A DNA stretch of 25,712 nucleotides, taken from NCBI GenBank assembly GCA_052315315.1, contig JBLSDE010000024.1, positions 1 through 25,712 of the forward strand, written 5' to 3'. Source of the stretch: Cuniculiplasma sp052315315 (GTDB lineage Archaea > Thermoplasmatota > Thermoplasmata > Thermoplasmatales > Thermoplasmataceae). Position 1 is the stretch's first letter. Each line of letters begins with the position of its first letter. Shown one piece after another: positions 14,102 through 22,920 of the stretch. The notes under the pieces were generated by a model. It was not told where the DNA came from. It did no database searches and saw nothing but the letters and a program-made list of their open reading frames with translations. A program made the position numbers and the translations under genes.

Positions 14102-15568
14102 TTAGAAACCGGGAACTGTTCCAATTTTTAATTTGCTCCCAGAGTAATCAACATATACGTTTTTCAATTTGAGATACTCCTCAATTCCGTATTTGCTTCC
14201 CTCTCCTGCCTGACCGGTCATTCTGAAACCTGTGTGGTATCCCTGTGAAGCCTCAGGTCCTGGCATGTTTACGTATACTTCCCCAAACCTTATCCTCTCC
14301 GAGGCTTCATAGACAAGATTCATATCTGAGGTAAACAGATAGGAAGCAAGACCGTATTTTGAATCATTGGCCAGTTTAAACATTGTCTCCTTGTCACTTA
14401 CTTCGTGTATTCCCACAATAGGACCAAAGATTTCCTCCTGGAAGAGGAGTGAGTTCTGTGGAACATTGTCTATAACTGTTGGTTCGAAGAAGAAGCCATT
14501 TTTTAAAAGACCGGAAAGTTCAGGAGTTTTTCCACCCGCCACTATGTTTAGCTTCTCTTCCTTTGCCTTTGAGATAAATGACTCCATTGTCTTAACTGCA
14601 CCCTTGTTGATCAATGGCCCCATTACTGAATTGTTTGGATCACCCACTTTCACCTGCTTTGTCATTTTCAAAAAGATGTCCATAAACTTCTGCTTTACAT
14701 CTGAGTGAACATATACTCTTTCTGCAGCAATGCAAGATTGCCCAGCATTCCAGAATTTAGCCCAAATCAAAGCCTTTGCTGCATTTTCAAGGTCCGCGTC
14801 CTTCCATATTATGAACGGAGCCTTTCCACCCAATTCAAGTATTGTTTTTGCCATATTTTTTGATGTGTTCTCTATTATACGCTGGCCTGTCTCTGTTGAT
14901 CCTGTCATTGTTACGAGCCCAACCTTCTTGTGGGACACTATATAATCTCCTATCTCAGACCCTTTTCCAGTTATAAGATTGAGGACACCCTTTGGTATTC
15001 CTGCTTCAACGAACTTCCTGACTATCCACTCCGCAGTCAGGGGGGTATCACTACTTGGCTTAAGTACGACTGAATTTCCTGTAAGGAGGGCAGGTGCAAG
15101 TTTTCTTGCTACCATACCCGCTGGAAAATTCCATGGGGTCAAAGCAATGACAACACCGTATGGTACCTTATATTGAAAGATCTTTCTTTGTGAATTTGTA
15201 CCTTCAACAATATCACCTGTAATTTTCCTTGCAAACTCAGAATAATAGTAAATCTGATCAAGTACACCATCTACTTCCTCGGCAGCCTGAACCTTGACCT
15301 TGCCACATTCCTTTATAAGTATTTCTTCTAGCTCCTTTCTTGATTCTCTTATGCGGTCCCCTGCATTTCGGATCAATTTTCCCCTTTCTACAGAACCCAG
15401 ATCGAACCATGCCTGGAATGACGAATCTGCTGCATCTATTGCACGGTCAACATCCTCCTTTGTTGATGCAGGAAATTTGTCTAATAATTCACCCGTTGAA
15501 GGGTTCAGTTTATCTATAGTTTTGCCGTTACTTGAATCCACCCACTGTCCATCAATATAGTTTTTCAT
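14102..15568 (-). CDS. D-glyceraldehyde dehydrogenase (aldehyde dehydrogenase superfamily)
   Basis: In Thermoplasma and Picrophilus this enzyme oxidises D-glyceraldehyde to glycerate with NADP in the non-phosphorylative Entner-Doudoroff pathway. The 488 residues carry the ALDH residues Asn 147 (TPWNFP), Lys 170 (VVLKPSS), Glu 245 (LELGGKAP) and catalytic Cys 279 (NAGQSCIAAERVYV). From memory the sequence closely follows the characterised Thermoplasma enzyme, including the C-terminal NMPGPEASQGYHTGFRMTGQ and the ending LKLKNVYVDYSG, which makes this assignment more specific than plain ALDH. A succinate-semialdehyde-type activity remains possible. A TATA box 27 bp upstream of the ATG and no SD suggest a leaderless mRNA of its own. 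Confidence 0.85.
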   Translation of the reverse strand: MKNYIDGQWVDSSNGKTIDKLNPSTGELLDKFPASTKEDVDRAIDAADSSFQAWFDLGSVERGKLIRNAGDRIRESRKELEEILIKECGKVKVQAAEEVDGVLDQIYYYSEFARKITGDIVEGTNSQRKIFQYKVPYGVVIALTPWNFPAGMVARKLAPALLTGNSVVLKPSSDTPLTAEWIVRKFVEAGIPKGVLNLITGKGSEIGDYIVSHKKVGLVTMTGSTETGQRIIENTSKNMAKTILELGGKAPFIIWKDADLENAAKALIWAKFWNAGQSCIAAERVYVHSDVKQKFMDIFLKMTKQVKVGDPNNSVMGPLINKGAVKTMESFISKAKEEKLNIVAGGKTPELSGLLKNGFFFEPTVIDNVPQNSLLFQEEIFGPIVGIHEVSDKETMFKLANDSKYGLASYLFTSDMNLVYEASERIRFGEVYVNMPGPEASQGYHTGFRMTGQAGEGSKYGIEEYLKLKNVYVDYSGSKLKIGTVPGF

Positions 15569-15590
15569 AATCAGACATGTGCTACAAAGG

Positions 15591-15598
15591 ATTTATCT
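15591..15598 (-). promoter_or_regulatory. TATA-like box for glyceraldehyde dehydrogenase
   Basis: AGATAAAT on the minus strand is centred about 27 bp upstream of the ATG at 15568, matching a leaderless promoter. Confidence 0.5.
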
Positions 15599-15687
15599 AT
15601 TTCCATTCCTGACTAAATGATGTAAATAATTTTTAAAATGATGACTTTTTCAAAAGTTAAAATGGTTGAACTTGGAGTTTAAGAAAC

Positions 15688-16461
15688 TTAAAACATTCTT
15701 ATTTTTCCCTTTGAATATTGCTCATATGCTTCTAAGAGAGCCTCCAAATGCTCAGTTGTGGAAAATTTTGGTATAGGATAGGCCCCAAGTGAGATTGTAT
15801 AGAGGAGACTGTATGAAGACACTGAGAGTCCCGATTTTTTTATTCTTTCTTGTAATTTTATATCATCAGGCATTCTGTTTCTGTTTAAGGGAGAATAGGC
15901 TATAGGCAAAATATTGTTTTCTTCACAGTATTCCCGGACCTCATTAAATGTTGACTGTTTTGACACGTTTAGTTCAATCTGATTTGCATACAAATTATGT
16001 CCAGATAACTCATTTGCTTCCATAAGAAGGTCTAACTGAAAATTGCTTACGCCAACATACCTTGCAAGACCTTCGTCCTTGATTTCCATTAGTTCTTTGA
16101 TTAAAGTCTCAATTGGATAATTTTCATCAGGCCAGTGCAAAAGATAGAGATCTACATAATCAATTTTCATTCTCTTCATTGAATTATTTATTGCATTTTT
16201 CAATTTTCCATATGAGGATGGCCAAGCCTTTGTTATAATGAAAACCTTATCTCTATCATTGAGTTCAAGTGCCTTTCCAACGAGTTCCTCTGCATGTCCA
16301 CCACCATACATCTCTGCGGTATCAATAACGTTTATGCCATTTTTCATGGCAACATCTATAATATTTACCCATTCCCTATCCTTCGAGTGGTCTGGGGAGG
16401 AACCTCCTCCCATTCTCCAGGTTCCTAGTCCAAAAGGAGAAAAGTCGTCGCGTTCGATCAT
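15688..16461 (-). CDS. Aldo/keto reductase
   Basis: This is an NAD(P)H-dependent oxidoreductase with an AKR barrel. The 257 residues contain GLGTWRMGGG, the tetrad Asp 47 and Tyr 52 (VIDTAEMYGGG), Lys 78 (IITKAW) and His 109 (YLLHWPDE), then YVGVSNF, ANQIELNV, AYSPL and the C-terminal PIPKFSTTEHLEALLEA in place of the usual IPG motif. It is shorter than the typical 280-330 residues but complete at both ends. Its ATG overlaps the stop of the upstream coiled-coil gene by 4 bp (ATGA), so they are co-translated. Being near the sugar genes it may reduce a sugar aldehyde, but nothing in the sequence fixes the substrate. Confidence 0.88.
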   Translation of the reverse strand: MIERDDFSPFGLGTWRMGGGSSPDHSKDREWVNIIDVAMKNGINVIDTAEMYGGGHAEELVGKALELNDRDKVFIITKAWPSSYGKLKNAINNSMKRMKIDYVDLYLLHWPDENYPIETLIKELMEIKDEGLARYVGVSNFQLDLLMEANELSGHNLYANQIELNVSKQSTFNEVREYCEENNILPIAYSPLNRNRMPDDIKLQERIKKSGLSVSSYSLLYTISLGAYPIPKFSTTEHLEALLEAYEQYSKGKIRMF

Positions 16462-17504
16462 ATGCTTATACCCATCATTTTAGCTAATTCAATTCCAGAA
16501 TTTCCGGCAAGGGAAAGTCTTTCCTTTACATTAACAGATCCGCCGGTATTTGAAGATTGTTCCTTCAATAGATTCTGAAGAATATCCTTTTTCATTTCGA
16601 ACACCTTCATTGCGAATTGCCTTAAATTACCAGTTTCTAAAACCTCATTACCATTTTGATAGAGATGAATTAATTTCATTTTATTTGCTTCTATCTCCAT
16701 TATACTCCCATAAATACGATCAAGAGGGTCCTGAATTCTTTCCATTTCAATTGTACTGCTTAGGGCAGAATTTCCAGTAATATCTATGGTCTGTTTGTCA
16801 ATAGAATACTCAATAGAAAGAAAGGCATTATCATTTCCTCTTGACATTACGAACGTAACCTTTCCATCACTGTCTGGATCTGAAAAGACAACAAAGAGAT
16901 TTCCCTTGCTTATACTTGCAGATGAAAGATAATATCTATCAATTTTTTCGTAATCCACCTGTGTCTCCTTACCTACCCAGTTGCTGCCGCTATTTACCGG
17001 TATCTTGACCCCTTTTTCAAGTGAACCAAACTTGATAGGTTCCTTGAATATCTCCAGACTCCTGGTGTTAAGGGAAAACTCATACTCTATACCACCTTCT
17101 GCGATATACTTTACCGATGAATCATATATTCCCTCTATAAGTCGAAGATTTATGCTCATATCGATTACCTTCAGAGCATCAGATGAAAGAAATGCTTGAA
17201 TGTTTTTGACGGAGTTCATTTTGGCTGATGACATTGCCGTCTCAATTTCATCCATTTTGCTCTTAAAGTCATCCCCTACCCTTTTTTTCAATTTCTCCAG
17301 ACTGGCCTTGACAAAATCATTAATTTCCTTTTCAGTTTCTCCAATTCCCTTATATGATTTTGAGGCTTTAAAATCATCTATAATCTTGGAGATGCCGACC
17401 TGCAACTTGTCAATATCAGCAATTTCCTGAGGCAAGGCATTCTTTATGTTATCCATATTATTCTTAAGATTATCGTACTCGTTCTGACTGATGATGGAAT
17501 CCAA
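16458..17504 (-). CDS. Coiled-coil protein of unknown function, coupled to the aldo/keto reductase
   Basis: I do not recognise this 348-residue protein. Residues 1-110 are charged and helical with heptad-like spacing (coiled coil). About 110-250 look beta-rich (SVKYIAEGGIEYEFSLNTRS, FVVFSDPDSDGKVTFVMSRG), and the C-terminal 100 residues are helical again, with MKVFEMKKDILQNLLKEQSS. There is no signal peptide or membrane helix. DSDPDSDG-like acidic turns hint at metal binding but no EF-hand is complete. The start is uncertain: TTG at 17504 has no SD, and the frame stays open to 17564, adding a protein-like KTLRVYFQYLL segment; the only candidate there is ATA at 17562-17564. It overlaps the AKR gene by 4 bp. 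Confidence 0.65.
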   Translation of the reverse strand: MDSIISQNEYDNLKNNMDNIKNALPQEIADIDKLQVGISKIIDDFKASKSYKGIGETEKEINDFVKASLEKLKKRVGDDFKSKMDEIETAMSSAKMNSVKNIQAFLSSDALKVIDMSINLRLIEGIYDSSVKYIAEGGIEYEFSLNTRSLEIFKEPIKFGSLEKGVKIPVNSGSNWVGKETQVDYEKIDRYYLSSASISKGNLFVVFSDPDSDGKVTFVMSRGNDNAFLSIEYSIDKQTIDITGNSALSSTIEMERIQDPLDRIYGSIMEIEANKMKLIHLYQNGNEVLETGNLRQFAMKVFEMKKDILQNLLKEQSSNTGGSVNVKERLSLAGNSGIELAKMMGISI

Positions 17505-17692
17505 CAGATACTGGAAGTATACCCTCAGGGTCTTATCCTCAGATGAAGAATTTGTATTCTCTATTTAAATCGCCATATGTGTATGTCAGAATGTTTTTTT
17601 AACCTTACCTTTGTTTTTTGTGAGTGCTCAATATAGGCCATTTGATATCAACCTATATTTTTTTATAACCTTAAAATGCAGAGTCGGTAAGA

Positions 17693-17700
17693 TTTATATT
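17693..17700 (+). promoter_or_regulatory. TATA-like box for the 156-aa membrane protein and permease
   Basis: TTTATATT is centred about 25 bp before the ATG at 17721. The 17565-17720 interval is the divergent promoter region between this operon and the minus-strand coiled-coil gene; it has several other A/T-only runs. Confidence 0.5.
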
Positions 17701-17720
17701 CTCGCTCACATAGAAGATTT

Positions 17721-18191
17721 ATGGATCAGGAAAAGAAAGAGGACCCTTTAGATCCTTTAATAGATTCCTTTGAGATCAACGTTAAGGCGCTTATGCTTCT
17801 TTCAGACAAAGATGCAACAATAACAAGATCAGATGTTATTAGAAGAATTGAAAATAGTTCAAGCGAGGAGGTAAGGGAATTTATTGAAATAATAAGAACG
17901 GCGAGAAAAGGAAACGATTTATCAATTTTACTCGCAACCGCAGGTGAATTTCTTCTATCAGCTTTCCTATTTATTCTTGGGATAATACTAGTTGTACCCA
18001 CTTTTTCATCGGCTGGTAATAGTAATATATTTTTTTCCTACTATGTGAGCGGTTTGAAATATGCTGAAATAAGGTCAGGTTATTTCCAGCTTGCACTTTT
18101 TATTAATTTCTTAACCGCTTTGATCCTACTTTTTGCTGGTTTTTTTACTTTAAGAACTGCAAGGGTGAATATAAGGTATCTGTTCAGGTGA
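17721..18191 (+). CDS. Two-helix membrane protein of unknown function, upstream of the permease
   Basis: The 156-residue protein has an acidic cytosolic N-terminal part (MDQEKKEDPLDPLIDSFEIN, then SSSEEVREFIEIIRTARKG) and two membrane helices at about 70-93 and 121-143. No family is recognised. Its final codons contain the AGGTGAG SD of the permease gene and only 6 nt separate them, so the two are very likely co-expressed. A role as an accessory or regulatory partner of the permease is inference from context. A leaderless start is supported by the TATA box at 17693. Confidence 0.6.
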   Translation: MDQEKKEDPLDPLIDSFEINVKALMLLSDKDATITRSDVIRRIENSSSEEVREFIEIIRTARKGNDLSILLATAGEFLLSAFLFILGIILVVPTFSSAGNSNIFFSYYVSGLKYAEIRSGYFQLALFINFLTALILLFAGFFTLRTARVNIRYLFR

Positions 18192-18197
18192 GAAGCA

Positions 18198-20021
18198 TTG
18201 GATAGAAAGATGATAAGAAAAATTTACACTGCAAGGGTAATCATAACTATTGCTTCCCTTTCCATTTTCATATTCATGGCACTCTTTGGAATATTAAATT
18301 TTTCCTATCTTTTTAACTTTGAGACCATATCCCTTAAGAGAACAATTTTATTGATTTCTTTCTTCACGGGTCTTGTTTTGTCGCTTTATATGACTCTCTC
18401 TTTTCCCTTATCACTGAGAGTTCGCTTTTCCAGACCAAGAGTCACTGGAAAACCAAATCCTGTATACGGATTTTTTATTGTTCTGTCAATAGGCGTTGGT
18501 TCTACTCTGGGTTCTCCTCTTTTCATTCTTATTCCTGAGAATGCATTGCAGTTCGGCATAATATCTACAATTTCACTTATTGTAGCGGCCGCAACCTCAA
18601 TGATTATGGCGAGGGTTTACAATGATGTCTATCTTTTCCATAAACAGAATGGGAAGGATATAGTTGGTGGTCCAGCCTTTGTGAGAGAGGCCTACGGGGT
18701 ATCATCCGTGAGATATTTTATTAGCAGAACTTCCATGTGGGTTGCCAATTCTGCACTTGCAGCCTATTGTGTTATAATCTTCTTTGATCTTTTGCTCATA
18801 GTAATACCTTCAAGTCATATTCTAACTGGAACCCTGTCTCAGGTATTAATATACGGTATACTTGCATTGTTTGTTTTCTGGTTCATTATAAATGCTTTTT
18901 TTGAAGAAAGATACATTGTTCTCATAGGGAAAGTTCAATTAGTAATGATGGCAATAATGGCAGCCATACTGGTTGCCGAGGAGGCAGTTGTATTCCACAG
19001 TGCCCCACTTTCAACAAAATTATTCTTCTCGTTTTCTGGCAATTGGTTTGAGGATATACTTATTGATACTGGATACCTTTTCATCCTATTTTTTGGTTTT
19101 CAGGAGATCATGGCATTTCAGAGAAGCGTTAACACAAAATCAGAATATTATTTACCAATAATTAGAAAAAAACTGAAGATGGAAAAGGACAAAATAATAA
19201 AATTAAGTATGATCGCAACCGTCATAATATCATCTTCGATAAACATAATATATTCAGTTGCTGTTTTAACAACCCAGCGGAGAGGGATAGGCCTGGAAAC
19301 CGATGCAATTCCCGCGTTTAATATAGCAAACTCCACAGGTGGTGGAATCGCATACATATTTATGATAATAGCATTTATAATTGCCACATTGACAACTTTT
19401 GTGCCGGCATTTTTAGCTGCTTCAAGGCATCTTAGATCACTTGGAGAAGACAGAATTTTTCCCCTTTCCATAGCCAGATTTTCCTGGATATTTACGCTTA
19501 TATTCATAATAATACTTGTGGAAACTGGAGAAAATTTCCTTTTAAGTATAACGGATTTTATGGTTTTAATCAGTCTGGCTTTTATAAATCTTTCAGCGAC
19601 GAGATACAGAGAGGAAATGGGAAAGGTTAATGGAATGGTTCGTCCCATTGTTGTTGGTGTACTGACATTTACCTTTGGAGCATTTAATTATTTCATTGAT
19701 CCTGATGTTGTCCTGTTCTCCATCGTTGTGATTGCAACATCCTACCTTATACACAATATTATCAATATGGAAGCAGCCGCAAAAAAACTGTATTCGGCAT
19801 CTATCCTAATAATGGTATTTCTGACATCCATATTTACAGGAATTAATTACAACGAGCTGCATTCCATGGATTTAGCCTTCATTAGATTCAGCAGCCCATT
19901 GGAGGGCCTGATATTTATAATGCTTCTTCTCATTCTCTCTCTTATAGCCGTATTTGAATTTATTCTTGAGTGGGTCCTTACAAAGGGCGGGTATGAAGAG
20001 GCCATCAGATCATTGATCTAA
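18198..20021 (+). CDS. APC-superfamily amino acid/polyamine permease, with extra N-terminal helices
   Basis: This is a secondary transporter for amino acids or related cations. The 607 residues have about 14 hydrophobic helices. The APC core begins near residue 92 with GVGSTLGSPLFILIP, which corresponds to the substrate-binding GxG[ST]xIG helix 1 region, followed by VGGPAFVREAYG and a helix-6-like FFGFQEIMAF. Two helices (about 12-32 and 46-70) precede the core and make the protein longer than the usual 430-500. The start is TTG at 18198, with AGGTGAG (18186-18192) 5 nt upstream; ATG at 18210 is an alternative. It converges with thiE, overlapping its 3' end by 17 bp. Substrate is not predictable. 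Confidence 0.78.
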   Translation: MDRKMIRKIYTARVIITIASLSIFIFMALFGILNFSYLFNFETISLKRTILLISFFTGLVLSLYMTLSFPLSLRVRFSRPRVTGKPNPVYGFFIVLSIGVGSTLGSPLFILIPENALQFGIISTISLIVAAATSMIMARVYNDVYLFHKQNGKDIVGGPAFVREAYGVSSVRYFISRTSMWVANSALAAYCVIIFFDLLLIVIPSSHILTGTLSQVLIYGILALFVFWFIINAFFEERYIVLIGKVQLVMMAIMAAILVAEEAVVFHSAPLSTKLFFSFSGNWFEDILIDTGYLFILFFGFQEIMAFQRSVNTKSEYYLPIIRKKLKMEKDKIIKLSMIATVIISSSINIIYSVAVLTTQRRGIGLETDAIPAFNIANSTGGGIAYIFMIIAFIIATLTTFVPAFLAASRHLRSLGEDRIFPLSIARFSWIFTLIFIIILVETGENFLLSITDFMVLISLAFINLSATRYREEMGKVNGMVRPIVVGVLTFTFGAFNYFIDPDVVLFSIVVIATSYLIHNIINMEAAAKKLYSASILIMVFLTSIFTGINYNELHSMDLAFIRFSSPLEGLIFIMLLLILSLIAVFEFILEWVLTKGGYEEAIRSLI

Positions 20022-20601
20022 GCCTCAATGTGCTCTCATAAGGATCCTGCGAAGAGTAAAGCATAGAACTTACTGCGATACCATCATATTTCAAATCTAT
20101 GATTTTTCCAACGTTCTGAAAATCGATTCCACCGATTGCGTATATGGGTACTTTAATCTTTGGCCTTGCCACTTTTATGACTTCTGGATTACATAAGGTG
20201 TAATCTTTTTTTGTACTTGTAGGATACATAGAACCAAATGCAACATAATCTGCGCCCTTTGATTGCAGAAGAACAGCAAGTTCCGGATCACAATAGGATG
20301 ATCCACCAATCCTCAAACCAGGATATTTTTTCCTTATGACACTTATATCTGTATCATCCTTTCCCACATGAACTCCGTCTGAGTCTATATCCTGATATAA
20401 ATGGACCCTATCGTTTATATAAAAGATCGTTCCATGATCAGCACACATTTCCTTTAATTTTTTAGCCACCTCTACATATTTCTCATCACTGGAGGTCTTA
20501 TCTCTATACTGTAAAATTTCGATTCCTGCCATGAGAATCCTTTCGGTTCTGCTATAAAAGGCTTGACCGAAGAAATCCGGAGTTATTCCATAGATTATCA
20601 T
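20005..20601 (-). CDS. thiE: Thiamine-phosphate synthase
   Basis: ThiE joins hydroxymethylpyrimidine diphosphate with thiazole phosphate to give thiamine phosphate. The 198-residue TIM barrel shows QYRDKTSS, FYINDRVHL, DGVHVGKDD, IGGSSYCDPE, DYVAFGSMYPTSTKKD and YAIGGI, all in the expected order. The start ATG at 20601 overlaps the upstream gene's TGA by 4 bp; a longer frame to 20646 would lie within that gene and is not supported. It is the last gene of the MFS/AIRS-like/thiE unit, which ties the upstream two genes to thiamine. Confidence 0.93.
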   Translation of the reverse strand: MIIYGITPDFFGQAFYSRTERILMAGIEILQYRDKTSSDEKYVEVAKKLKEMCADHGTIFYINDRVHLYQDIDSDGVHVGKDDTDISVIRKKYPGLRIGGSSYCDPELAVLLQSKGADYVAFGSMYPTSTKKDYTLCNPEVIKVARPKIKVPIYAIGGIDFQNVGKIIDLKYDGIAVSSMLYSSQDPYESTLRLRSMI

Positions 20602-21638
20602 TTTTTTATCGCCCCCCAGTAAGGATCTCCTCTCCTTGTTGACCATATATTTCCATCGAGGAATACTTTACCTCCTTTCTCTTCCAGAAATCTTCCTGCC
20701 ATTGAAAAATCTATCCCATTATCCTTCATAAAACTTTCAAATTCATTAGAGAATTCCTCTTTTACAGCAATTATAATGCATCCTTCACTGGTTGTTTCCA
20801 GCCAGTTAATGCCGAAACCTTTGAGATAACTAATTACCTTTTCGTTTCCATTAAGATTATTACTATTCACTATAACATCATGTTTTGCGAGGGATGATAC
20901 CTCGTTCATAGCAGTGACAAGCCCTCCCTCTGTAACGTCGTGCAGATATAAAATTCCATCAGTTTTGTTTTGGAATTCCAGAATTTTTTTTATTTTATTG
21001 CTCCCTATTATTCCCTCTCTCATTCCCAATATCTCTTTGGAAGCCTCGTCAGATTTATTATAAGCAGAAAGAATTACGGCTGCCTGAATTCCTGGAATGC
21101 CAGTAATATAGAGATTATCACCACCCTTAACCACACCAATATCAGGAGGATTTACCTTCAGTTGGCCGCACATTGTCGCAGATCCAATTAATGGTAATCT
21201 AGAAGACGGGTATCTACCGGTATGACCGGTTACAATATCAACAGACCAGTTTTTTGCCTCGTATGTGAATGATGACCAGTATTCGTCCAGCATATTATCA
21301 TCGAAATCCACCGGAAGTGTTAGTGTTACTGCCATGTATTCAGGAAGGTTCCCTGAAGCCAGGAAGTCCGTGAGAATGATATGAAAGCCGAATCTGGCGG
21401 CGAAGTTCATTCCTAGTGGCTCATGGCATGATAGTGGGTCGGTGGTCATAATTGTCCTATCCTTCCCTAAACCATATATTCCATAGTCCACGCCTACCTT
21501 TGGGCCCAAAAAAGTACTCCTATTACTAACTCTTCCCAGTATTTTTCTGGATAGCGAATCATTATCTAATTTCCCATACTCATATGAGTTCCTTTCCTGC
21601 AGTTTCAACACCCCTAAGATACCACAATATAGCTCCAA
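20598..21638 (-). CDS. AIR-synthase-related (PurM/HypE-like) ATP-dependent enzyme, possible thiamine-pathway role
   Basis: The protein (up to 346 residues) has the PurM/HypE/ThiL two-domain fold: GPKVGVDYGIYGL, TTDPLSCHEPLGMNF, ILTDFLASGNLPEYMAVTLT, YITGIPG and LHDVTEGGLVTAMNEVSSLA. The last motif is typical of the HypE/AIRS-related branch; ThiL usually has DxSDGL there. It lacks the C-terminal Cys motif of true HypE and no hydrogenase genes are near, so hydrogenase maturation is unlikely. Its 4-bp overlap with thiE suggests thiamine-phosphate kinase-type work, which is inference. The start is uncertain: TTG 21638, GTG 21611 or TTG 21608, all overlapping the MFS gene by 29-59 bp. Homology begins near GKLDN, so the shorter forms are plausible. 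Confidence 0.8.
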   Translation of the reverse strand: MELYCGILGVLKLQERNSYEYGKLDNDSLSRKILGRVSNRSTFLGPKVGVDYGIYGLGKDRTIMTTDPLSCHEPLGMNFAARFGFHIILTDFLASGNLPEYMAVTLTLPVDFDDNMLDEYWSSFTYEAKNWSVDIVTGHTGRYPSSRLPLIGSATMCGQLKVNPPDIGVVKGGDNLYITGIPGIQAAVILSAYNKSDEASKEILGMREGIIGSNKIKKILEFQNKTDGILYLHDVTEGGLVTAMNEVSSLAKHDVIVNSNNLNGNEKVISYLKGFGINWLETTSEGCIIIAVKEEFSNEFESFMKDNGIDFSMAGRFLEEKGGKVFLDGNIWSTRRGDPYWGAIKK

Positions 21639-22818
21639 TTGCCGCCATAATCTCTATAACGCTTATAATAACTAAGTAGATGAAAATTGAGGGTTTTTCC
21701 ATATATACCAAAAAATATAAGATAATAAGAATTGAATATGAAAATGCCCTGATTCTGGATATGTGTCTTCCACGCTCAGGTGTAAACGTTAGCTCAGTCT
21801 GTAATATGTCTCTGCTTCCCCATCCAATCTCTGAAAGAAAACTTCTTATGATGAGTAGCCAGATTAAGAGGGCAAATGGTAAAACGGAAAGATATGAAAA
21901 TATTGAAGCAAAAACAACAATAATGGCCATAAGCGGAAATGATGCAAGAGGAATTACCTTATGTTGCAATCTCTTCACAAATATGGCTAGAATTATCCCT
22001 GAAACAAACCCAGCAAATGTTGTAAGTAGAGTTACATAGTAAGGTTGATTTGCATATAGATCACCAAAGTAAATGTTGATAAGAAAGAATCCTGCAACTA
22101 TGGCTGTTCCTGTCGTTAGTTGCTCAAAATCTGACAGAAGAATAAAGTGATTTCCTTTATAATTATAGGTCTCTTTCATCTTCATGTTCATTTCTGATTT
22201 GGTGGGAGAATCTAAATGGGATTTACTTAACCAATAGTGCTCTGAAATTTTATGCCGTGAAATAATCCCTAACACTAATATTGTAATGGATGAAAATAGC
22301 AAAAATTCTCTTATTCCATTTTCTGAAAGTGGGAAAAAATACAGAAAAAAAGCCGAAAAAAATACTCCACCGTTAGCCATGTTTGTTATAGCCACAATGT
22401 ATCTCGATCTTGAAAACACATTAAACTCTTCATAGAGGTAAGATATGAGTACTGTTTCATCTCCTCCAAGGAAAAAATTCGCAAAGAAGATGAAAAAAGC
22501 GAGTTCAAAATAGTTTGAAGAAAAAATTGCTCCTATAATGCCCGCAGAGGCCATGTAAATTGAAATGAGAAAAGGTATCTTTCTTCCAATTCTGTCTGAG
22601 ATATATCCAATTAACAGATTTCCACTCAGGAGTCCAAGAGCCCCTGACACTGGATAAAGAAATGAAAGGTCTGAAGGTATATTGACGAATTTATAAACTA
22701 ATATGGACATGTAGAGAACTATACCCCAAAGAAACATTGATGAACTTCCCGCTAAAATAACCCAAATTTTTTTATTTTCGCAACTTTCTCTCCCTTCAGA
22801 ATGTATGTTCCATATCAC
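21580..22818 (-). CDS. MFS transporter
   Basis: The 412-residue major facilitator has about 12 hydrophobic helices and the loop 2-3 motif A as GYISDRIGRKIPF near residue 71. The central loop carries HYWLSKSHLDSPTKSEMNMK. The start is GTG at 22818, about 27 bp below the TATA-like AGTTTAATT at 22841-22849, consistent with a leaderless transcript. Its 3' end overlaps the AIRS-like gene, and thiE follows, so this operon may pair uptake of a thiamine precursor or related compound with synthesis. Motif conservation does not reveal the substrate. Confidence 0.85.
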   Translation of the reverse strand: MIWNIHSEGRESCENKKIWVILAGSSSMFLWGIVLYMSILVYKFVNIPSDLSFLYPVSGALGLLSGNLLIGYISDRIGRKIPFLISIYMASAGIIGAIFSSNYFELAFFIFFANFFLGGDETVLISYLYEEFNVFSRSRYIVAITNMANGGVFFSAFFLYFFPLSENGIREFLLFSSITILVLGIISRHKISEHYWLSKSHLDSPTKSEMNMKMKETYNYKGNHFILLSDFEQLTTGTAIVAGFFLINIYFGDLYANQPYYVTLLTTFAGFVSGIILAIFVKRLQHKVIPLASFPLMAIIVVFASIFSYLSVLPFALLIWLLIIRSFLSEIGWGSRDILQTELTFTPERGRHISRIRAFSYSILIILYFLVYMEKPSIFIYLVIISVIEIMAAIGAILWYLRGVETAGKELI

Positions 22819-22840
22819 TGGTGCCTGAATTGATTTGGCA

Positions 22841-22849
22841 AATTAAACT
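22841..22849 (-). promoter_or_regulatory. TATA-like box for the MFS/AIRS-like/thiE operon
   Basis: AGTTTAATT on the minus strand is centred about 27 bp above the GTG at 22818, and there is no SD, matching a leaderless start. Confidence 0.45.
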
Positions 22850-22920
22850 TAATTTCCCTAATGTTGCAACAAGATGAGATACATAATAAAAATGTTAAAA
22901 GTATAAAAAATAATGAGTCT

